The notes: generated from the sequence alone by a model not told the origin. A stretch of DNA of 64,000 bases from Bartonella massiliensis (GCF_902150025.1 NZ_CABFVS010000004.1:88365-152364), one strand, 5' to 3'; shown: positions 25,741 to 37,006, counted from the first letter of the stretch. A program made the numbers and translations.

Positions 25741-27918
25741 ATGAATTCCAATTACCGCACTCTCCTCATTTGGGGAGTTATTGCCTTGATTTTGATTGTA
25801 TCGTTTTCTTTCTTTAATGGAGATAGTCAACGTTCTGGTGGTGGAGAAGTCTCCTATTCTGAATTTTTGCAAAAAGTTGAGAATAACGAGCTAAAATCGG
25901 TGACCATTCAAGGTCAAAAGTTAACAGGACAAACTGTCGAACGTAGGACTGTTTCAACTTTTGCACCACGTGATCCTGGTTTGATACAAAAATTGGAAAG
26001 CAAAAACGTCAATGTTAAAGCTATTCCTGAAAGCTCTGGAAATAGTATATTCCTTAATCTTCTTTTTTCCTTACTGCCTGTTATTATTATTGTTGGGGCG
26101 TGGGTCTTTTTTATGCGGCAAATGCAAAGTGGATCTCGCGGCGCAATGGGATTTGGCAAATCAAAAGCAAGATTGCTTAATGAAGCACAAGGACGTGTTA
26201 CCTTTAAGGATGTTGCGGGCGTTGAAGAAGCAAAACAAGATCTCCAAGAAATTGTTGAATTTTTACGTGAACCACAAAAATTTCAACGCTTAGGGGGACG
26301 TATTCCACGCGGTGTTTTGCTTGTTGGTCCTCCAGGAACCGGTAAAACGCTGTTAGCGCGCTCGGTGGCGGGTGAAGCCAATGTGCCCTTCTTTACCATT
26401 TCAGGGTCTGATTTTGTTGAAATGTTTGTCGGTGTTGGGGCAAGCCGTGTGCGGGATATGTTCGAACAGGCTAAAAAAAATGCGCCTTGTATTATCTTTA
26501 TTGATGAAATCGATGCTGTTGGACGTCATCGGGGTGCTGGATTGGGCGGTGGAAACGATGAACGTGAGCAGACTTTAAATCAGTTGCTGGTCGAAATGGA
26601 TGGGTTTGAGCCCAATGAAAGTATTATTTTGATTGCGGCAACAAACCGTCCGGATGTGCTTGATCCTGCTTTATTGCGACCAGGGCGTTTTGACCGACAA
26701 GTTGTGGTGCCAAATCCCGATGTTTCTGGGCGTGAGCAGATCTTGAAAGTGCATGTGCGCAATGTTCCTCTAGCGCCTAATGTTGATCTGAAAGTTTTGG
26801 CAAGGGGAACTCCAGGATTTTCCGGTGCAGATTTGATGAATCTTGTCAATGAAGCGGCTCTTATGGCTGCAAGCCGTAATAAAAGAGTGGTGACGATGCA
26901 AGAATTCGAAGATGCAAAAGATAAGGTGATGATGGGGGCTGAACGTCGTTCAACTGCCATGACACAAGAGGAAAAAGAGCTCACGGCTTATCATGAAGCA
27001 GGACATGCTATCGTGGCTCTTAATGTGCCGGTTGCTGATCCTGTCCATAAAGCAACAATCGTTCCAAGGGGAAGAGCATTGGGAATGGTGATGCAATTGC
27101 CGGAAGGCGATCGCTATTCCATGAGCTATCGCTGGATGATTTCTCGTTTGGCAATCATGATGGGGGGACGTGTGGCTGAAGAATTGAAGTTTGGAAAGGA
27201 AAATATCACATCGGGGGCTTCTTCTGATATTGAGCAAGCAACGAAATTAGCCCGTGCCATGATCACACGGTGGGGATTTTCTGATCTGCTTGGAAATGTC
27301 GCTTATGGCGATAACCAAGATGAAGTTTTTTTAGGTCATTCTGTTGCGCGAACACAAAATGTTTCTGAAGAAACAGCACGCATGATTGATATGGAGGTGC
27401 GTAAGCTTATTGATGATGCCTATAAAAGTGCGACCAATATTTTGAAAAGCAAAAGAAAAGAATGGTTTGCTTTGGCACAAGGATTGTTGGAATATGAAAC
27501 TTTAACGGGCGCTGAAATTAATGAGGTTATTGCAGGAAAGCCGCCTTCACGGACGCAGAAAGATGAAAACGCTGCGCCACGGGCTTCCTCTGTTCCAAAA
27601 ACTGGAACAATGAAGGCAGAGGATTCTGTGGTGGATGAAAAAGACGCTAAAACAGCACCTAAAACAGTAGCTCATAAAGCAGAGACCGTTAAAGGTGAGG
27701 ATGGTGAAGCAGAGGGCGCAGAGGGCGCTGGTGGGAAAAAAATAGCAAAATCCAGTGATACTAAATCCAAGGATACTGAGTCTAAAAAAGCGCAATTGGG
27801 TGACACTGGAAAAAAGTCGCAAAGCGCAAAAGGTTCCAAAAAATCAGTTAATCGTTCTCAAAGTAAAAGCAGCGCTGAAAAAAAACCAAATGCTGCGCAA
27901 TCTGATAAAGGAAAATAA
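25741..27918 (+). CDS. ftsH: ATP-dependent membrane zinc protease FtsH
   Basis: This 725-residue protease degrades misfolded membrane proteins and short-lived regulators. Two membrane segments are at residues ~5-24 and ~103-125. Walker A is [13 protein letters not shown], Walker B is [12 protein letters not shown], the second region of homology is [10 protein letters not shown], and the zinc site is AYHEAGHAI (HEXXH). After residue ~610 the tail is Lys/Ala/Gly/Ser-rich low complexity of ~115 residues, longer than in many relatives. It is 114 bp after tilS. Confidence 0.96.
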   Translation: MNSNYRTLLIWGVIALILIVSFSFFNGDSQRSGGGEVSYSEFLQKVENNELKSVTIQGQKLTGQTVERRTVSTFAPRDPGLIQKLESKNVNVKAIPESSGNSIFLNLLFSLLPVIIIVGAWVFFMRQMQSGSRGAMGFGKSKARLLNEAQGRVTFKDVAGVEEAKQDLQEIVEFLREPQKFQRLGGRIPRGVLLVGPPGTGKTLLARSVAGEANVPFFTISGSDFVEMFVGVGASRVRDMFEQAKKNAPCIIFIDEIDAVGRHRGAGLGGGNDEREQTLNQLLVEMDGFEPNESIILIAATNRPDVLDPALLRPGRFDRQVVVPNPDVSGREQILKVHVRNVPLAPNVDLKVLARGTPGFSGADLMNLVNEAALMAASRNKRVVTMQEFEDAKDKVMMGAERRSTAMTQEEKELTAYHEAGHAIVALNVPVADPVHKATIVPRGRALGMVMQLPEGDRYSMSYRWMISRLAIMMGGRVAEELKFGKENITSGASSDIEQATKLARAMITRWGFSDLLGNVAYGDNQDEVFLGHSVARTQNVSEETARMIDMEVRKLIDDAYKSATNILKSKRKEWFALAQGLLEYETLTGAEINEVIAGKPPSRTQKDENAAPRASSVPKTGTMKAEDSVVDEKDAKTAPKTVAHKAETVKGEDGEAEGAEGAGGKKIAKSSDTKSKDTESKKAQLGDTGKKSQSAKGSKKSVNRSQSKSSAEKKPNAAQSDKGK

Positions 27919-28565
27919 GAGCTTTTTAATAACGCTTGAGTGGCTATGTTTTGGGAAAGTTTCTAAATTCTTTGAGAAGGGCGCGAGCATTGCTTGCGCC
28001 TTTGATGTCATATTTTTCAAAATATGGAAGCAAAAAGTTAAGCAAAGCTATATAAAATCATTTTATTATGATGACTTTAGCAGGGGATAAGGTGGTCTGT
28101 TTCCTTGCGAATTTGGTAGGGTTTGAGGCGAGGCGATGGATTGCCGGTGTATATTTGGGCCAAGAGTGTGAGGTTTGATAATGGGGATGCAGTGCGGTTT
28201 TGGTAGGATGTAAGGCTTGGTGGTGGACTTGCTTTGGAGATTTGGGTAGAGGGCGTGAGGTTAGATGATGGATTGCTATGCAAATTTGGTCCAAGCCGTG
28301 AAATATCCTTTGGTTGTTTTACAAGGGATGTGTAAAGGCTTTTTAGAAGATTGCTTTATGTGCAAGACGTAGAAACATTATTGGTTGAGCATGGTTTAGG
28401 TTATGTAGATGCGGTAGAGGCTTTTTGATGATCTAAAAAGATGAGGGGCGGGTCCAATGGTCTTATTTATAGGGGGAAGGGAATATGGTGAGGAGATCTA
28501 TTGTACAAGGGGGCTGTTAGAGTTTTTCGAGAAAAGCCAAGGGAAAAAGGATAAAGGAAAGAGGC
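27919..28565. other. Spacer between ftsH and glmM with G-rich imperfect repeats
   Basis: 28085-28310 is unusually G/T-rich on the plus strand, with imperfect repeats (ATGGATTGC..., TTTGG.CCAAG, TGTGAGGTT.GAT). No frame is supported. AAAGGATAAAGGAAAGAGGC before 28566 supplies the glmM ribosome site. Confidence 0.5.
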
Positions 28566-29939
28566 ATGGTACAAAAATATTTTGGTACAGATGGAATTCG
28601 GGGGAAAGCCAATTCATTTCCCATGACACCCGATTTTGCCATGAAAGTAGGGATGGCTGTAGGGGTTTTATTCCGTTCACAACATCAATCGCGTCGTGTG
28701 GTGATTGGCAAGGATACCCGATTATCTGGCTATATGTTGGAAAATGCTTTGGTTTCAGGGTTAACTGCTGCAGGAATGGAAGCTTTTTTATTGGGCCCCG
28801 TGCCAACCCCTGCTGTTGCAATGCTTTGCCGCTCTTTGCGCGCGGATCTTGGGGTGATGATTTCTGCTTCTCATAATCCTTTCTATGATAATGGAATTAA
28901 GCTTTTTGGTCCGGATGGTTTTAAACTTTCAGATGATATGGAAGCGAAAATTGAACAATTAATCGATACAGATCTTTCAAAATCTTTAGCAAGTTCTGCT
29001 GAAATTGGTTACGCAAAACGGGTTGAGGGGGATATTTATCGTTATATTGAATATGCCAAACGAACTTTGCCGCGTGATGTTCGCTTGGATGCTGTGCGTA
29101 TTGTTGTGGATTGTGCCAATGGGGCTGCTTATAAAGCAGCACCCCGTGCTTTATGGGAATTGGGGGCCGAGGTTTTTGCTATTCACGATGAACCTAATGG
29201 GACCAACATTAATCAAAAATGTGGTTCAACGGATTTAAGCTCTTTAAAACGTAAAGTGCATGAAGTGCGTGCTGATGTAGGCATTGCGCTTGATGGAGAT
29301 GGCGATCGTGTTCTCATTGTTGATGAAAAAGCACAAACGGTTGATGGGGATCAGTTGATTGCTGTGATTGCTGAAAATTGGCATAAAATGGGACGATTAC
29401 GGTGCAATGGTGTTGTCACAACGGTTATGTCTAATTTAGGGTTGGAGCGGTTTTTGAATGCCAAAGGGTTGGACCTTATCAGGACAAAAGTTGGAGATCG
29501 TTATGTTGTCGATGCCATGCGTCAAAAGGGATATAATGTTGGCGGTGAGGCTTCAGGGCATATTGTGCTTAGTGATTTTGGAACAACCGGTGATGGGTTG
29601 GTGGCGGCTTTGCAGATTTTAGCTTGTATGAAGGAAAATCAAAGCCCTATGAGCCAATTGTGTCAACGGTTTGAACCTGTACCGCAAATTTTAAAAAATG
29701 TAACGATTAAAAACAAAAATGTCTTGAAAAAAAACTCCGTCAAAACGGCCATTGATCAAGCAGAAAAGCGGTTAGGAAAAGAGGCACGGTTGGTGATCCG
29801 TGCTTCTGGAACTGAGCCGGTTATCCGCCTTATGGCTGAAGGGGATGCACGAGAAGTGTTGGACACAGTTGTGACAGAGTTAATGGATGTGATCACTCAT
29901 CATGATGCAGGCGTGGGGATTGCACTTGAGGAATCTTGA
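28566..29939 (+). CDS. glmM: Phosphoglucosamine mutase GlmM
   Basis: This 457-residue enzyme interconverts glucosamine-6-phosphate and glucosamine-1-phosphate for UDP-GlcNAc synthesis. The start is [16 protein letters not shown]. The catalytic phosphoserine loop is [20 protein letters not shown]. The metal loop is DGDGDR within [14 protein letters not shown]. The sugar-binding loop is GGEASGH, and the phosphate loop is [15 protein letters not shown]. The last ~150 bp and ~220 bp of downstream sequence are duplicated at 45893-46265 on the other side of the T4SS island. Confidence 0.97.
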   Translation: MVQKYFGTDGIRGKANSFPMTPDFAMKVGMAVGVLFRSQHQSRRVVIGKDTRLSGYMLENALVSGLTAAGMEAFLLGPVPTPAVAMLCRSLRADLGVMISASHNPFYDNGIKLFGPDGFKLSDDMEAKIEQLIDTDLSKSLASSAEIGYAKRVEGDIYRYIEYAKRTLPRDVRLDAVRIVVDCANGAAYKAAPRALWELGAEVFAIHDEPNGTNINQKCGSTDLSSLKRKVHEVRADVGIALDGDGDRVLIVDEKAQTVDGDQLIAVIAENWHKMGRLRCNGVVTTVMSNLGLERFLNAKGLDLIRTKVGDRYVVDAMRQKGYNVGGEASGHIVLSDFGTTGDGLVAALQILACMKENQSPMSQLCQRFEPVPQILKNVTIKNKNVLKKNSVKTAIDQAEKRLGKEARLVIRASGTEPVIRLMAEGDAREVLDTVVTELMDVITHHDAGVGIALEES

Positions 29940-30160
29940 ATTTTTTAAAGGAAATTATCAGCTCATCTTTTGCAAAAAACAAAAAGGGGACTTTTAGGAA
30001 TGATTTTGTGGAGAAAGATTAATTGAATAGAAGTGCATGACCTTTGAGAATGTTTTTGATGCTTGAAGGGGAAAATAAGAAGATTTTGGGGAATTTGTAT
30101 GTGCTAAAACGTTTTTTAAAAGAGAAGGGGAAAAATTCTTGAATGGTACAAGGGAAAAGA
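29785..30160. repeat. Direct repeat L: glmM 3' end and downstream sequence
   Basis: From GAGGCACGGTTGGTGATCCG to AAAATTCTTGAATGGTACA, this sequence is repeated at 45893-46265 with about 80-85 percent identity. The pair brackets the whole T4SS cluster. A second similar block (30690-30745, CTTTTTTCTTCAAAAAACAA) matches 46360-46410. Confidence 0.9.
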
Positions 30161-31801
30161 GATAGGTAAGCTGCTAATCAAAACGGTAATCGAGCAGGTA
30201 AAGAAGCGGTTGCTGAAAGCGTTTTGGGACTTTGTGTGATGGTGGAGATTGATCATTTATACATTTGATAGAAGGGGGATCGTGATATAAGAGTGATCGG
30301 GAATTTATAAAAAGGGGAATGGTTTACACGAGTAAAAGCGATATCGTTTCGTGCTTCTATCTTTACTTCTATTTTTAGTTGTGTTTCGGGGATGCAATTC
30401 ATTTTTGGGAGAAAATTCGTGTGTAGGAGATCAAGGAAAATATCGCACAATCCTTAGCCTTGGGGAATGTTCACTTTTTTATATCGCTTTTGCGTTGGCA
30501 TGTTTTTTTCAGTATAAGGCGATAAAAATGGAAAAAAATATAATGGCAAAAAGATAAAAAACCAACTGCGAAAACAGAAGGGATTCTAAAATACCTATAC
30601 GGTAAAGTAATCTTCCAATTGAATTTATCATGATGCATTTTACAAGAGGAATTTTGTGAGAAAAGGGATATTTTTTTGGCTTTCGAGAAAGAAGGCAAAA
30701 TAGCTTTTTTCTTCAAAAAACAATAAATCGCTTCCAATCAGAATTCAATGAAGTCCTTAAAACTTTAGAAATGCCAAAAAATTCCAAGCAATTTGTATCA
30801 TAAATTTGATATAAAACTAAAAAAGGGAAATAAAATGCCCAATGAAACAAACGGAAGATGAAATAAACAGAAGAAATGTTATTAATATATAAACCATCGA
30901 TATGATATGATGGACTTGTTTATATACTCTCTTTATTCTTAATTATTCCCATAATAAGCGATACTGAAGCAATAGAGGTTGCATGATTTTCTCTTAAAAT
31001 GAATAAGAGGATATAACATTAATCATTTCAGATTTAAAACACTGAAAGAAAGCTTTTCAGTTTTTCTTTTCGTGAGGAAGATGATTTTTAAAAAAGAGAG
31101 AATGTATTTTCAATTAAGTTAAGTGATCCACAATCGCATTTTAAATACGAATTTGGCATATAGAAAGACCACTTTAAATTTAGCTGATTATTGCTATGAA
31201 GCAATACAAACAAAACGAGGAAAATAAAAAAATCAAGTCTTTTGATTAAATGGAGAAAGAGATTGGATATAAAATCCTGCGGGGGTCTTAATGCATAACC
31301 TCTCTCCCCAAAAGAGAATATATACCAGAGATTTTCATTTAGCAATTACTTTTAAAGATATGGAGATAAATTAATGTAAAAATCTTTTTTATGCGTACTT
31401 GATTGGGTTAGAAATCTATACCAATAGCTTTGGCTTACATCTTTTCGTAGAGTTTTTGGAAGGACGAACAAGCCTTAGGTTTTAAGGTCAAGGAAACCCT
31501 TACAGGGCGTCTAATGGCGTCCTTGATTTGAAAACCATAGAGGCTTGTCTTATCCTTCTCACGCGGCTTTGAAATCATGATTAAAGGGGAGAGCTAATAA
31601 GGGCGCTATAGTCAAAAAAGCCAATAAACAAGGATTTTGTTGGCGCATTCGTGATGGGGAAAAAGGCTGATCGTCTAAGAGGATATTTCTTCCCGTTTGT
31701 TGTTTGCAATTATTGAAAAGGAACTTTAAGCGGTCAATCGTGCTTTTGAAAAAACTTTATTGGCATAATGTGTAAAGCAGTAGGGGGAGGGTGTTGTTTT
31801 T
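30161..31801. other. Left part of T4SS island, no intact gene
   Basis: This is about 1.6 kb of AT-rich sequence without a supportable gene. A more GC-balanced patch at 31420-31700 could be the decayed end of a gene that followed virB11, for example a coupling-protein or mobilisation gene, but I cannot identify it. No virD4/traG, relaxase or effector gene is seen here. Confidence 0.5.
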
Positions 31802-32854
31802 TTAAAAAGCGTCGCGGCGTTTGAAGGGGTCGTAGTAAATTTCTGTGACACGGAATTTGCCTTCAAGGCGTTTGCATTGGATGATGACGTCTATCATGGA
31901 AATTAATAAGCCGCGGATATCTTCTCTTGCTAGGTTACCACCCCCGTCACTTTCTTTGACAAGAAGGGTCATTTGTTCAAAGGCGGCAAGGGCTGTGGAG
32001 GCGTGGACGGTGGTGATAGAGCCAGGGTGACCAGAGTTGACATTGCGGATATAGTAAAAGGCTGTGCCATCACGCAGCTCTTGTAGGAGGATTCTGTCGG
32101 GGCGCATGCGCAAGCCCGATTCAAGGAGTTCTTTTGCACCAGCTTTTGCTAAGCCTTGGTTGTCTTTTGAATAAAAGAGTTGCACTTTGTTTGAATGGGG
32201 AACGACCAGTTCTGGTGTGTCTTCAATGGTGAGGATGCGTTCATAGTCAGGGATTTTGGCAATTAAAGCTTTGGAGAGGGTGGTTTTACCAGAACCGGTT
32301 TTGCCAGAGATTAAGATGTTTTGTTGGGTTGTAACGGCTTTTTCTAAAAAGGTGCAAAAATCTTTGGCTATAAAGAGGTCTGTTAGTTCTTTTTCTGTGT
32401 CAGAGAGTTCTTTTTCCCGTTGTATCATTTGTTCAAGGGGGGTAAAACTGACGCCTTGTGTGACGGAGAACAGTTTGTTTTCATGTAAACTTTCAAGGGA
32501 AAAGGTGCGGGATGAAGGTTTGCGGATTGTCATGCTGATGGTGTTGGGAGCAACGGCAGGGGGCATAACAATTTGTATGCGTTCGTTATTGGGCAGTGTT
32601 GCGGAGAGAACGGGGTTTTCGACACTGATTTTTTGTGTTGTATAGGCAGCAACAACTTTTGCAATGCCTTCTAGCTCACTGTAGGTGAGTTCTGGTATGG
32701 TGTGGGTTTGCCAACCATTTTGACCTTCGACGATTACTTCGCCAGGGCGGTTGATGACAATTTCGAATAGGTTTTCGTTATTGAGAAAGTCATCTAGGAT
32801 TTTTAATTTTGTTAAAACGATAGAGGCGCGTTCTGAATTTTTTGCTGTTGGCAT
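31802..32854 (-). CDS. virB11: T4SS ATPase VirB11
   Basis: This 350-residue hexameric traffic ATPase works at the inner-membrane base of the type IV secretion machine. The N-terminal domain is followed by Walker A ISGKTGSGKTTLSKAL (residues ~180-195), the Asp box TIEDTPELVVPH, Walker B-like DRILLQELRDGTAF, and the His box NSGHPGSITTVHA. Length and motifs are normal, so it appears functional. It is the last gene of the virB operon and is separated from virB10 by a 104-bp G/T-rich spacer. Confidence 0.95.
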   Translation of the reverse strand: MPTAKNSERASIVLTKLKILDDFLNNENLFEIVINRPGEVIVEGQNGWQTHTIPELTYSELEGIAKVVAAYTTQKISVENPVLSATLPNNERIQIVMPPAVAPNTISMTIRKPSSRTFSLESLHENKLFSVTQGVSFTPLEQMIQREKELSDTEKELTDLFIAKDFCTFLEKAVTTQQNILISGKTGSGKTTLSKALIAKIPDYERILTIEDTPELVVPHSNKVQLFYSKDNQGLAKAGAKELLESGLRMRPDRILLQELRDGTAFYYIRNVNSGHPGSITTVHASTALAAFEQMTLLVKESDGGGNLAREDIRGLLISMIDVIIQCKRLEGKFRVTEIYYDPFKRRDAF

Positions 32855-32865
32855 AATGAAACTTT

Positions 32866-32956
32866 GGGTTTGTGTGTGGGTTTGTGATTTGTGTGGGGGT
32901 TAGGGGTTAGGATTTGTGGTTAGGTTTGTGGGGTTAGTGGTGTGGTTAGGGGTGGT
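32866..32956. other. G-rich spacer between virB10 and virB11
   Basis: The plus strand carries repeated GGTTAG and GTGGGG-type runs, including runs of five and four G. The operon is transcribed on the minus strand, so the G-rich strand is the template. Other junctions in this operon overlap or have gaps under 60 bp, which makes this spacer exceptional. Confidence 0.6.
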
Positions 32957-32958
32957 GG

Positions 32959-34143
32959 TTAATGAAAGAAGGAATAGCCTGGTGTGTGGCGAGAGTAAGC
33001 GTTGTTTTTTTTGTGGGTGATGGTGAGTTTATAGACGGATGAAAAGTCGAGATCTCTGGCGACGAAGATGTTGACGAGTTCGCCTTGGTATTTTTCTAAG
33101 GTAGGGGGGATGTTGATTTGATTTTCAAGGGCAATGGAGGCTGCTTCTTTTCCAGTGTGGCTTACGCCTTCGAAATTGCCGCCTCCGGCGTTGTTTGCGC
33201 CTGCTGAATTTGATTTGTTTTGCATTTTGTTGACGAGGGTGGTTGTGGCGCTATCAATAACGCTGAGTAAAAGGGAAGAGCCAAAGCGTTCCCACCAATG
33301 GGTGTTGATGTTGCCGTCAAAGCCGGCGCGCCCTAAACTGTCGGTTGCGGGTGAGGCAAGGGGAATGATGACGCCGTTGGGGGTTTTGGCTCTGGTCCAG
33401 AGAACAAAGAGGCGGGATTGGCCTTGTTTGATGCCACCGCGGTATTCACCGATGACTTGGGTTCCTTTATCAAGCAGAACAACGCGTCCATTGTCAGAGA
33501 GGATATCGCGGTTGATGACACAGCTGGCAAAGCCTGGTTGGTCGCTGTTTAAGGCGGTTTCTAGGATACAGGGGATAGAGGTTCCCATGGCGATGATAAA
33601 GTTTCTGTTGCCGATGAGTTTTGCTTTTGTTTCTTCTGTTGTGGTTGGTTTTAATAGGGTGGCAAAATTTTGTGTGTTTTGAGCGGCAGGAGAATTTTGC
33701 ATATTCTTGAGATTTTCAAGGACATTTAATTTCTCAAAGGGGTTGAGAGTATTGTTGACCACGTCTTTTAAGTGAGATTTAGAGCCTCTAGCAAAGGCGA
33801 GCACAGGGGCACGTCTTGCGGCATCAAGTAAGGGGTCGTCTTTTTTGGGGGCTGGTGTGAGTGGTTGGGGAGGGGGCAGGGTTATGGGCGCCATTTTTGC
33901 GCGCGGGGTGGAGGGGGCGAGCTCGAGAGGTGCGAGGGTGTTGTGAAAGCTTTGGGCTTGTTTTTTATGAGCTTTTACGGTGTCTTTTTTTTCTTCGGGG
34001 GAGGAGAGGATGTTCCAGAGTGCATAGATGCAAAATCCTATGCAGGCTAGAGCGATAACGATTTTTTTGCCAAGGCTTTGGGAGATATTGTTGCGTTTAT
34101 CGCTGATTGCGCTTCGATCTTCGATTGTTGTTTTATCACTCAT
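32959..34143 (-). CDS. virB10: T4SS core channel protein VirB10
   Basis: This 394-residue protein spans both membranes in the T4SS core. A cytosolic N-terminus is followed by one membrane helix (IVIALACIGFCIYALWNIL, residues ~29-48), a Pro-rich periplasmic linker (LPPPQPLTPAPKK), and the TrbI/VirB10 C-terminal domain from about residue 175 (NRNFIIAMGTSIPCILETAL, LDKGTQVIGEYRGG, VLWTRAKTPNGVIIPLASP). The tail LVNIFVARDLDFSSVY is typical. It follows virB9 after 55 bp. Confidence 0.93.
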   Translation of the reverse strand: MSDKTTIEDRSAISDKRNNISQSLGKKIVIALACIGFCIYALWNILSSPEEKKDTVKAHKKQAQSFHNTLAPLELAPSTPRAKMAPITLPPPQPLTPAPKKDDPLLDAARRAPVLAFARGSKSHLKDVVNNTLNPFEKLNVLENLKNMQNSPAAQNTQNFATLLKPTTTEETKAKLIGNRNFIIAMGTSIPCILETALNSDQPGFASCVINRDILSDNGRVVLLDKGTQVIGEYRGGIKQGQSRLFVLWTRAKTPNGVIIPLASPATDSLGRAGFDGNINTHWWERFGSSLLLSVIDSATTTLVNKMQNKSNSAGANNAGGGNFEGVSHTGKEAASIALENQINIPPTLEKYQGELVNIFVARDLDFSSVYKLTITHKKNNAYSRHTPGYSFFH

Positions 34144-34198
34144 AACTGAGCCCCCTTTGATTCCCGCTTTGTTTAAAGATGCTTAAAGATGTTGATGT

Positions 34199-35050
34199 TT
34201 AAAGATCTGATGCGACTTTGCGTTCAACAGATGGTGAGGTTGTTCCGGTTTCTGGATTGATGCCTTTTTGTTGATAGGCTTCGTTAAAGATGCAGAGGAC
34301 ATTTTTGCCATTTCTTAGGGTGAAGCGGGCGCTAATGGCATGGATGATGACCATGTTGCCTTTGGTGGTTTTGGGGACCAGGGATTCTGTACCGTCACTG
34401 TTTACAATGTAAATGGCAGGGATTTCTTGGTTGTCTGGAAAGGTAAAGGTTGTGGTTTTGCCATTGTCGTAAACAGAGGCGGGTTCAAGGGTGGTTGAGC
34501 CTTGTGCGGTGTAAGCCCAATTGCGTGGTCCATAGGTCTCGGTGGCGTTGAAGATATTATCGATTTGTCTGGCTTGTTGTTTTTGTTGTTGCATCAGGGC
34601 GGCGAGCCTTCTTTGTGCGGCTTCATCTTGGGGGTAGCGAAATTTCACGAGGAAATAGGTTTCTTGTGCGGTGGAGATGTCGCCATCTTTGATGATAAGT
34701 TCGAATTGATAGGAGCGTTTTGAGCCATCAAGCTTTGTGGTGACAACTTGCAGGTTGGTCATGGGTTGGACTTCCCGTGCTTTGAGGAATAGAATATTGC
34801 CAGCGGGGGCGACTTCCCATGCGATGCTGTTGCCAATGGCGACATGGGCAATTTCTTCATTGGCAGAAAATTCTATTTGGACAGAGGAGCGGATAGAGCC
34901 AATGATTTTTGTGACATTATAAGCATCATAATTGATAAAGCGAATGCGGCTGTCATTGGGGGCGCGGGTGGGGAAAACACTGGCGTTACTCCAAGGTGTA
35001 GGAGAAAGGGCGATGATGCTTAAGAAAAGAAAAAAGATTTTTTTTGTCAT
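34199..35050 (-). CDS. virB9: T4SS outer-membrane complex protein VirB9
   Basis: This 283-residue protein has a signal peptide (residues 1-~23, IFFLFLSIIALSPTPWSNA). The N-terminal domain has RIRFINYDAYNVTKIIGSIR and EEIAHVAIGNSIAWEVAPAG, and the C-terminal beta-domain has GPRNWAYTAQGSTTLEPASV followed by YDNGKTTTFTFPDNQEIPAI, the VirB9/CagX signature. It forms the outer ring with VirB7 and VirB10. It begins 2 bp after the virB8 stop. Confidence 0.94.
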   Translation of the reverse strand: MTKKIFFLFLSIIALSPTPWSNASVFPTRAPNDSRIRFINYDAYNVTKIIGSIRSSVQIEFSANEEIAHVAIGNSIAWEVAPAGNILFLKAREVQPMTNLQVVTTKLDGSKRSYQFELIIKDGDISTAQETYFLVKFRYPQDEAAQRRLAALMQQQKQQARQIDNIFNATETYGPRNWAYTAQGSTTLEPASVYDNGKTTTFTFPDNQEIPAIYIVNSDGTESLVPKTTKGNMVIIHAISARFTLRNGKNVLCIFNEAYQQKGINPETGTTSPSVERKVASDL

Positions 35051-35052
35051 GA

Positions 35053-35724
35053 TCAGTTGACCACTTCTGGATCTGTTCTATATTCATTAACAATAAAGCC
35101 AAGAGGATTTATCAGGCGGTTTTGCACAGAGATAGGGGCGTTGATATATTCGAAGGTGAGAGTTGAAACCCAATGGGTGATGAATTCTTTGTTGTTTTCA
35201 TTGTCATGGATTGTTCTGTAGTAACGTACTTGAGCGACATTTTGATTGATAAAGGAGATTGATTTTATAGAGATTGTAACGTTAGCGTGTTTGTAGAGCA
35301 GTTGTGGGCTTTGAGGGTTTTTTGCGCCGTACCAGCTGGCAAATCTTTGTTGCTCTTCGGGAGAAGAGAGCAGAGAGACGGTTTCGTAGTTGTTTTGTAT
35401 CTCTTCTGCGGTGAATCCTTCACGCGAGCGGACATATTTTGCGGCAAAATAGCGTGTGATAGCTTCGTCCACATTGGAGGGGGCTTCTTTTAAAGCTTCT
35501 ACGACCTCTGTGATGCCGGTTGAATTGTCGACACGGATGACAAAGGGTTCCACGGTTTTAAGGGGTGTGAGGGTGATGACCGCCAGCGAGGACATGAGTG
35601 CAGCGATGACGGCAATGCCGGCAATGGTGAGTGAGGCGCGGGTGGTGCGCCGTGCTGCGAGCATGCGGTCTTGATCAAAGGAGCGTGCTTCAGCGATATA
35701 TTGTTCTAGGTCTTTTTCTTTCAT
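35053..35724 (-). CDS. virB8: T4SS inner-membrane assembly protein VirB8
   Basis: This 223-residue bitopic protein has a cytosolic start ([20 protein letters not shown]), one membrane helix (residues ~30-52, [20 protein letters not shown]) and a periplasmic NTF2-like domain ([51 protein letters not shown]). Its ATG overlaps the virB7 stop by 3 bases, so the two are translationally coupled. Confidence 0.93.
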   Translation of the reverse strand: MKEKDLEQYIAEARSFDQDRMLAARRTTRASLTIAGIAVIAALMSSLAVITLTPLKTVEPFVIRVDNSTGITEVVEALKEAPSNVDEAITRYFAAKYVRSREGFTAEEIQNNYETVSLLSSPEEQQRFASWYGAKNPQSPQLLYKHANVTISIKSISFINQNVAQVRYYRTIHDNENNKEFITHWVSTLTFEYINAPISVQNRLINPLGFIVNEYRTDPEVVN

Positions 35725-36008
35725 GCTTTTTGCCCGCAGTTTTTATAGGATTTGAGTTCTTCATCGGTTAACTTTTGTGCCAGAAGCGTTTCAGGTTTTG
35801 CCTCTTTTAGGGGGGAGGCGCTGTTGTTGCTGATGATAATGGGGGTGGGTGTGGGTTTTTTCCCTTCCCAATTCCACATGGACCGGTTGAGTGGGCGTTT
35901 AGAATATCCATCACACTTTGGAAGTGACTTCATTGTGTGTGATGAAGATATACAGCCACTGAGAAAGAGAAATGGTAAAATGACCCCAATTTTTTTAAAT
36001 TCCCGCAT
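35721..36008 (-). CDS. virB7: T4SS lipoprotein VirB7
   Basis: This 95-residue lipoprotein has the signal [14 protein letters not shown], with the lipobox Cys at residue ~18. The mature part is short and Pro-rich and ends in a Cys-containing tail (SYKNCGQKA). Position between virB6 and virB8 and overlap with virB8 identify it. It would stabilise VirB9 at the outer membrane. It differs in sequence from the eexN-like lipoproteins upstream. Confidence 0.8.
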   Translation of the reverse strand: MREFKKIGVILPFLFLSGCISSSHTMKSLPKCDGYSKRPLNRSMWNWEGKKPTPTPIIISNNSASPLKEAKPETLLAQKLTDEELKSYKNCGQKA

Positions 36009-36032
36009 TTTAACTTAGACCTTTATTTTAAC

Positions 36033-36968
36033 TTAGACCTTTTTTAAGAGTGATGCTAATTTTTTAACACCCTTTGTTATTGTGTTGGTTGCTGCATTAG
36101 CTGCTTTACCTGTTAGTTGAGCTGTTGCTTTAGCGACTGGTGCTGAGCCTGTAAGGGAAACCCCTCCAGAGGCTAAGCTTGACGCGATATCAGGGAGTCT
36201 GAGGAAAAGAAAAATACCCCCAATACCAACAATCAAGAACTGAATTAAAGAAGTCATGATATCATCAACACCTCTTGAAAAAATATTCATCGAAATCTTT
36301 ACATATAAGCCACCAAGCAGCACGACTAACACATATAAAATGACGAAGTTTGCGACTTGCCCTAACCATGCTTCTGTGAATTTTCTGGTTGAGGAAAACA
36401 TATAGAGGCTTATAAAGACTGGTCCGATTGATAGGACAAGAAATGACCCCAGTTTAGCAAATAATGAAACGGCAAAACCGACTGTACAAAAAAAGGCAGC
36501 AATAACTAAGCAGATAAAACCAGCAATCCATGTCGCAATAAACTTCCCCATTTGAGTCAGACCTGTGTACTGGTTTGCAGCATCCAAAACCTGTGCGCCA
36601 GCTTTGCCCATCATATTATCCCATACATTTCGATCTGAATGTGCACCTTGGGTGATATTTGCAATGGCATTCGGCAGATCATGGAAAAATATACCACTGA
36701 CCCACTCATTATAAAGAGCAGCGTTTGTGGCCAGTGCAACAACAATGCCGAGTTTAAAAGTTGTCACTATAAATTCCCATAAAGGCATGGAAGAACGCCC
36801 ATAGATGATGTTGTAGCCCATAAATATAATGTAAATTGTACAAGACAGCTTAAGTGGAGCACCTAAGCTTGATGAAAGACTTTTAATGGCGTTACCCATT
36901 GCCTCTGTAATGGGATCCATTAACATATTATCTATATCAGTAAATGCGCCTTTGCTTTCTACAGCCAT
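36033..36968 (-). CDS. virB6: T4SS polytopic inner-membrane protein VirB6 (full-length copy)
   Basis: This 311-residue TrbL/VirB6-family protein has about six hydrophobic segments, including IYIIFMGYNIIYG, IATWIAGFICLVIAAFFCTV, FLVLSIGPVFISLYMF, VANFVILYVLVVLLGGLYV and FLIVGIGGIFLFLRLP. The start MAVESKGAFTDIDNMLMDPI recurs in three truncated copies further upstream in the operon. The C-terminus is Ala/Thr/Lys-rich. The 24-bp gap to virB7 contains a repeated TTTTAACTTAGACCTTT. Confidence 0.92.
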   Translation of the reverse strand: MAVESKGAFTDIDNMLMDPITEAMGNAIKSLSSSLGAPLKLSCTIYIIFMGYNIIYGRSSMPLWEFIVTTFKLGIVVALATNAALYNEWVSGIFFHDLPNAIANITQGAHSDRNVWDNMMGKAGAQVLDAANQYTGLTQMGKFIATWIAGFICLVIAAFFCTVGFAVSLFAKLGSFLVLSIGPVFISLYMFSSTRKFTEAWLGQVANFVILYVLVVLLGGLYVKISMNIFSRGVDDIMTSLIQFLIVGIGGIFLFLRLPDIASSLASGGVSLTGSAPVAKATAQLTGKAANAATNTITKGVKKLASLLKKV

Positions 36969-37006
36969 TTAAATGCTCCCCTTTTTATTGTGTCTTAATT
37001 ATTATT

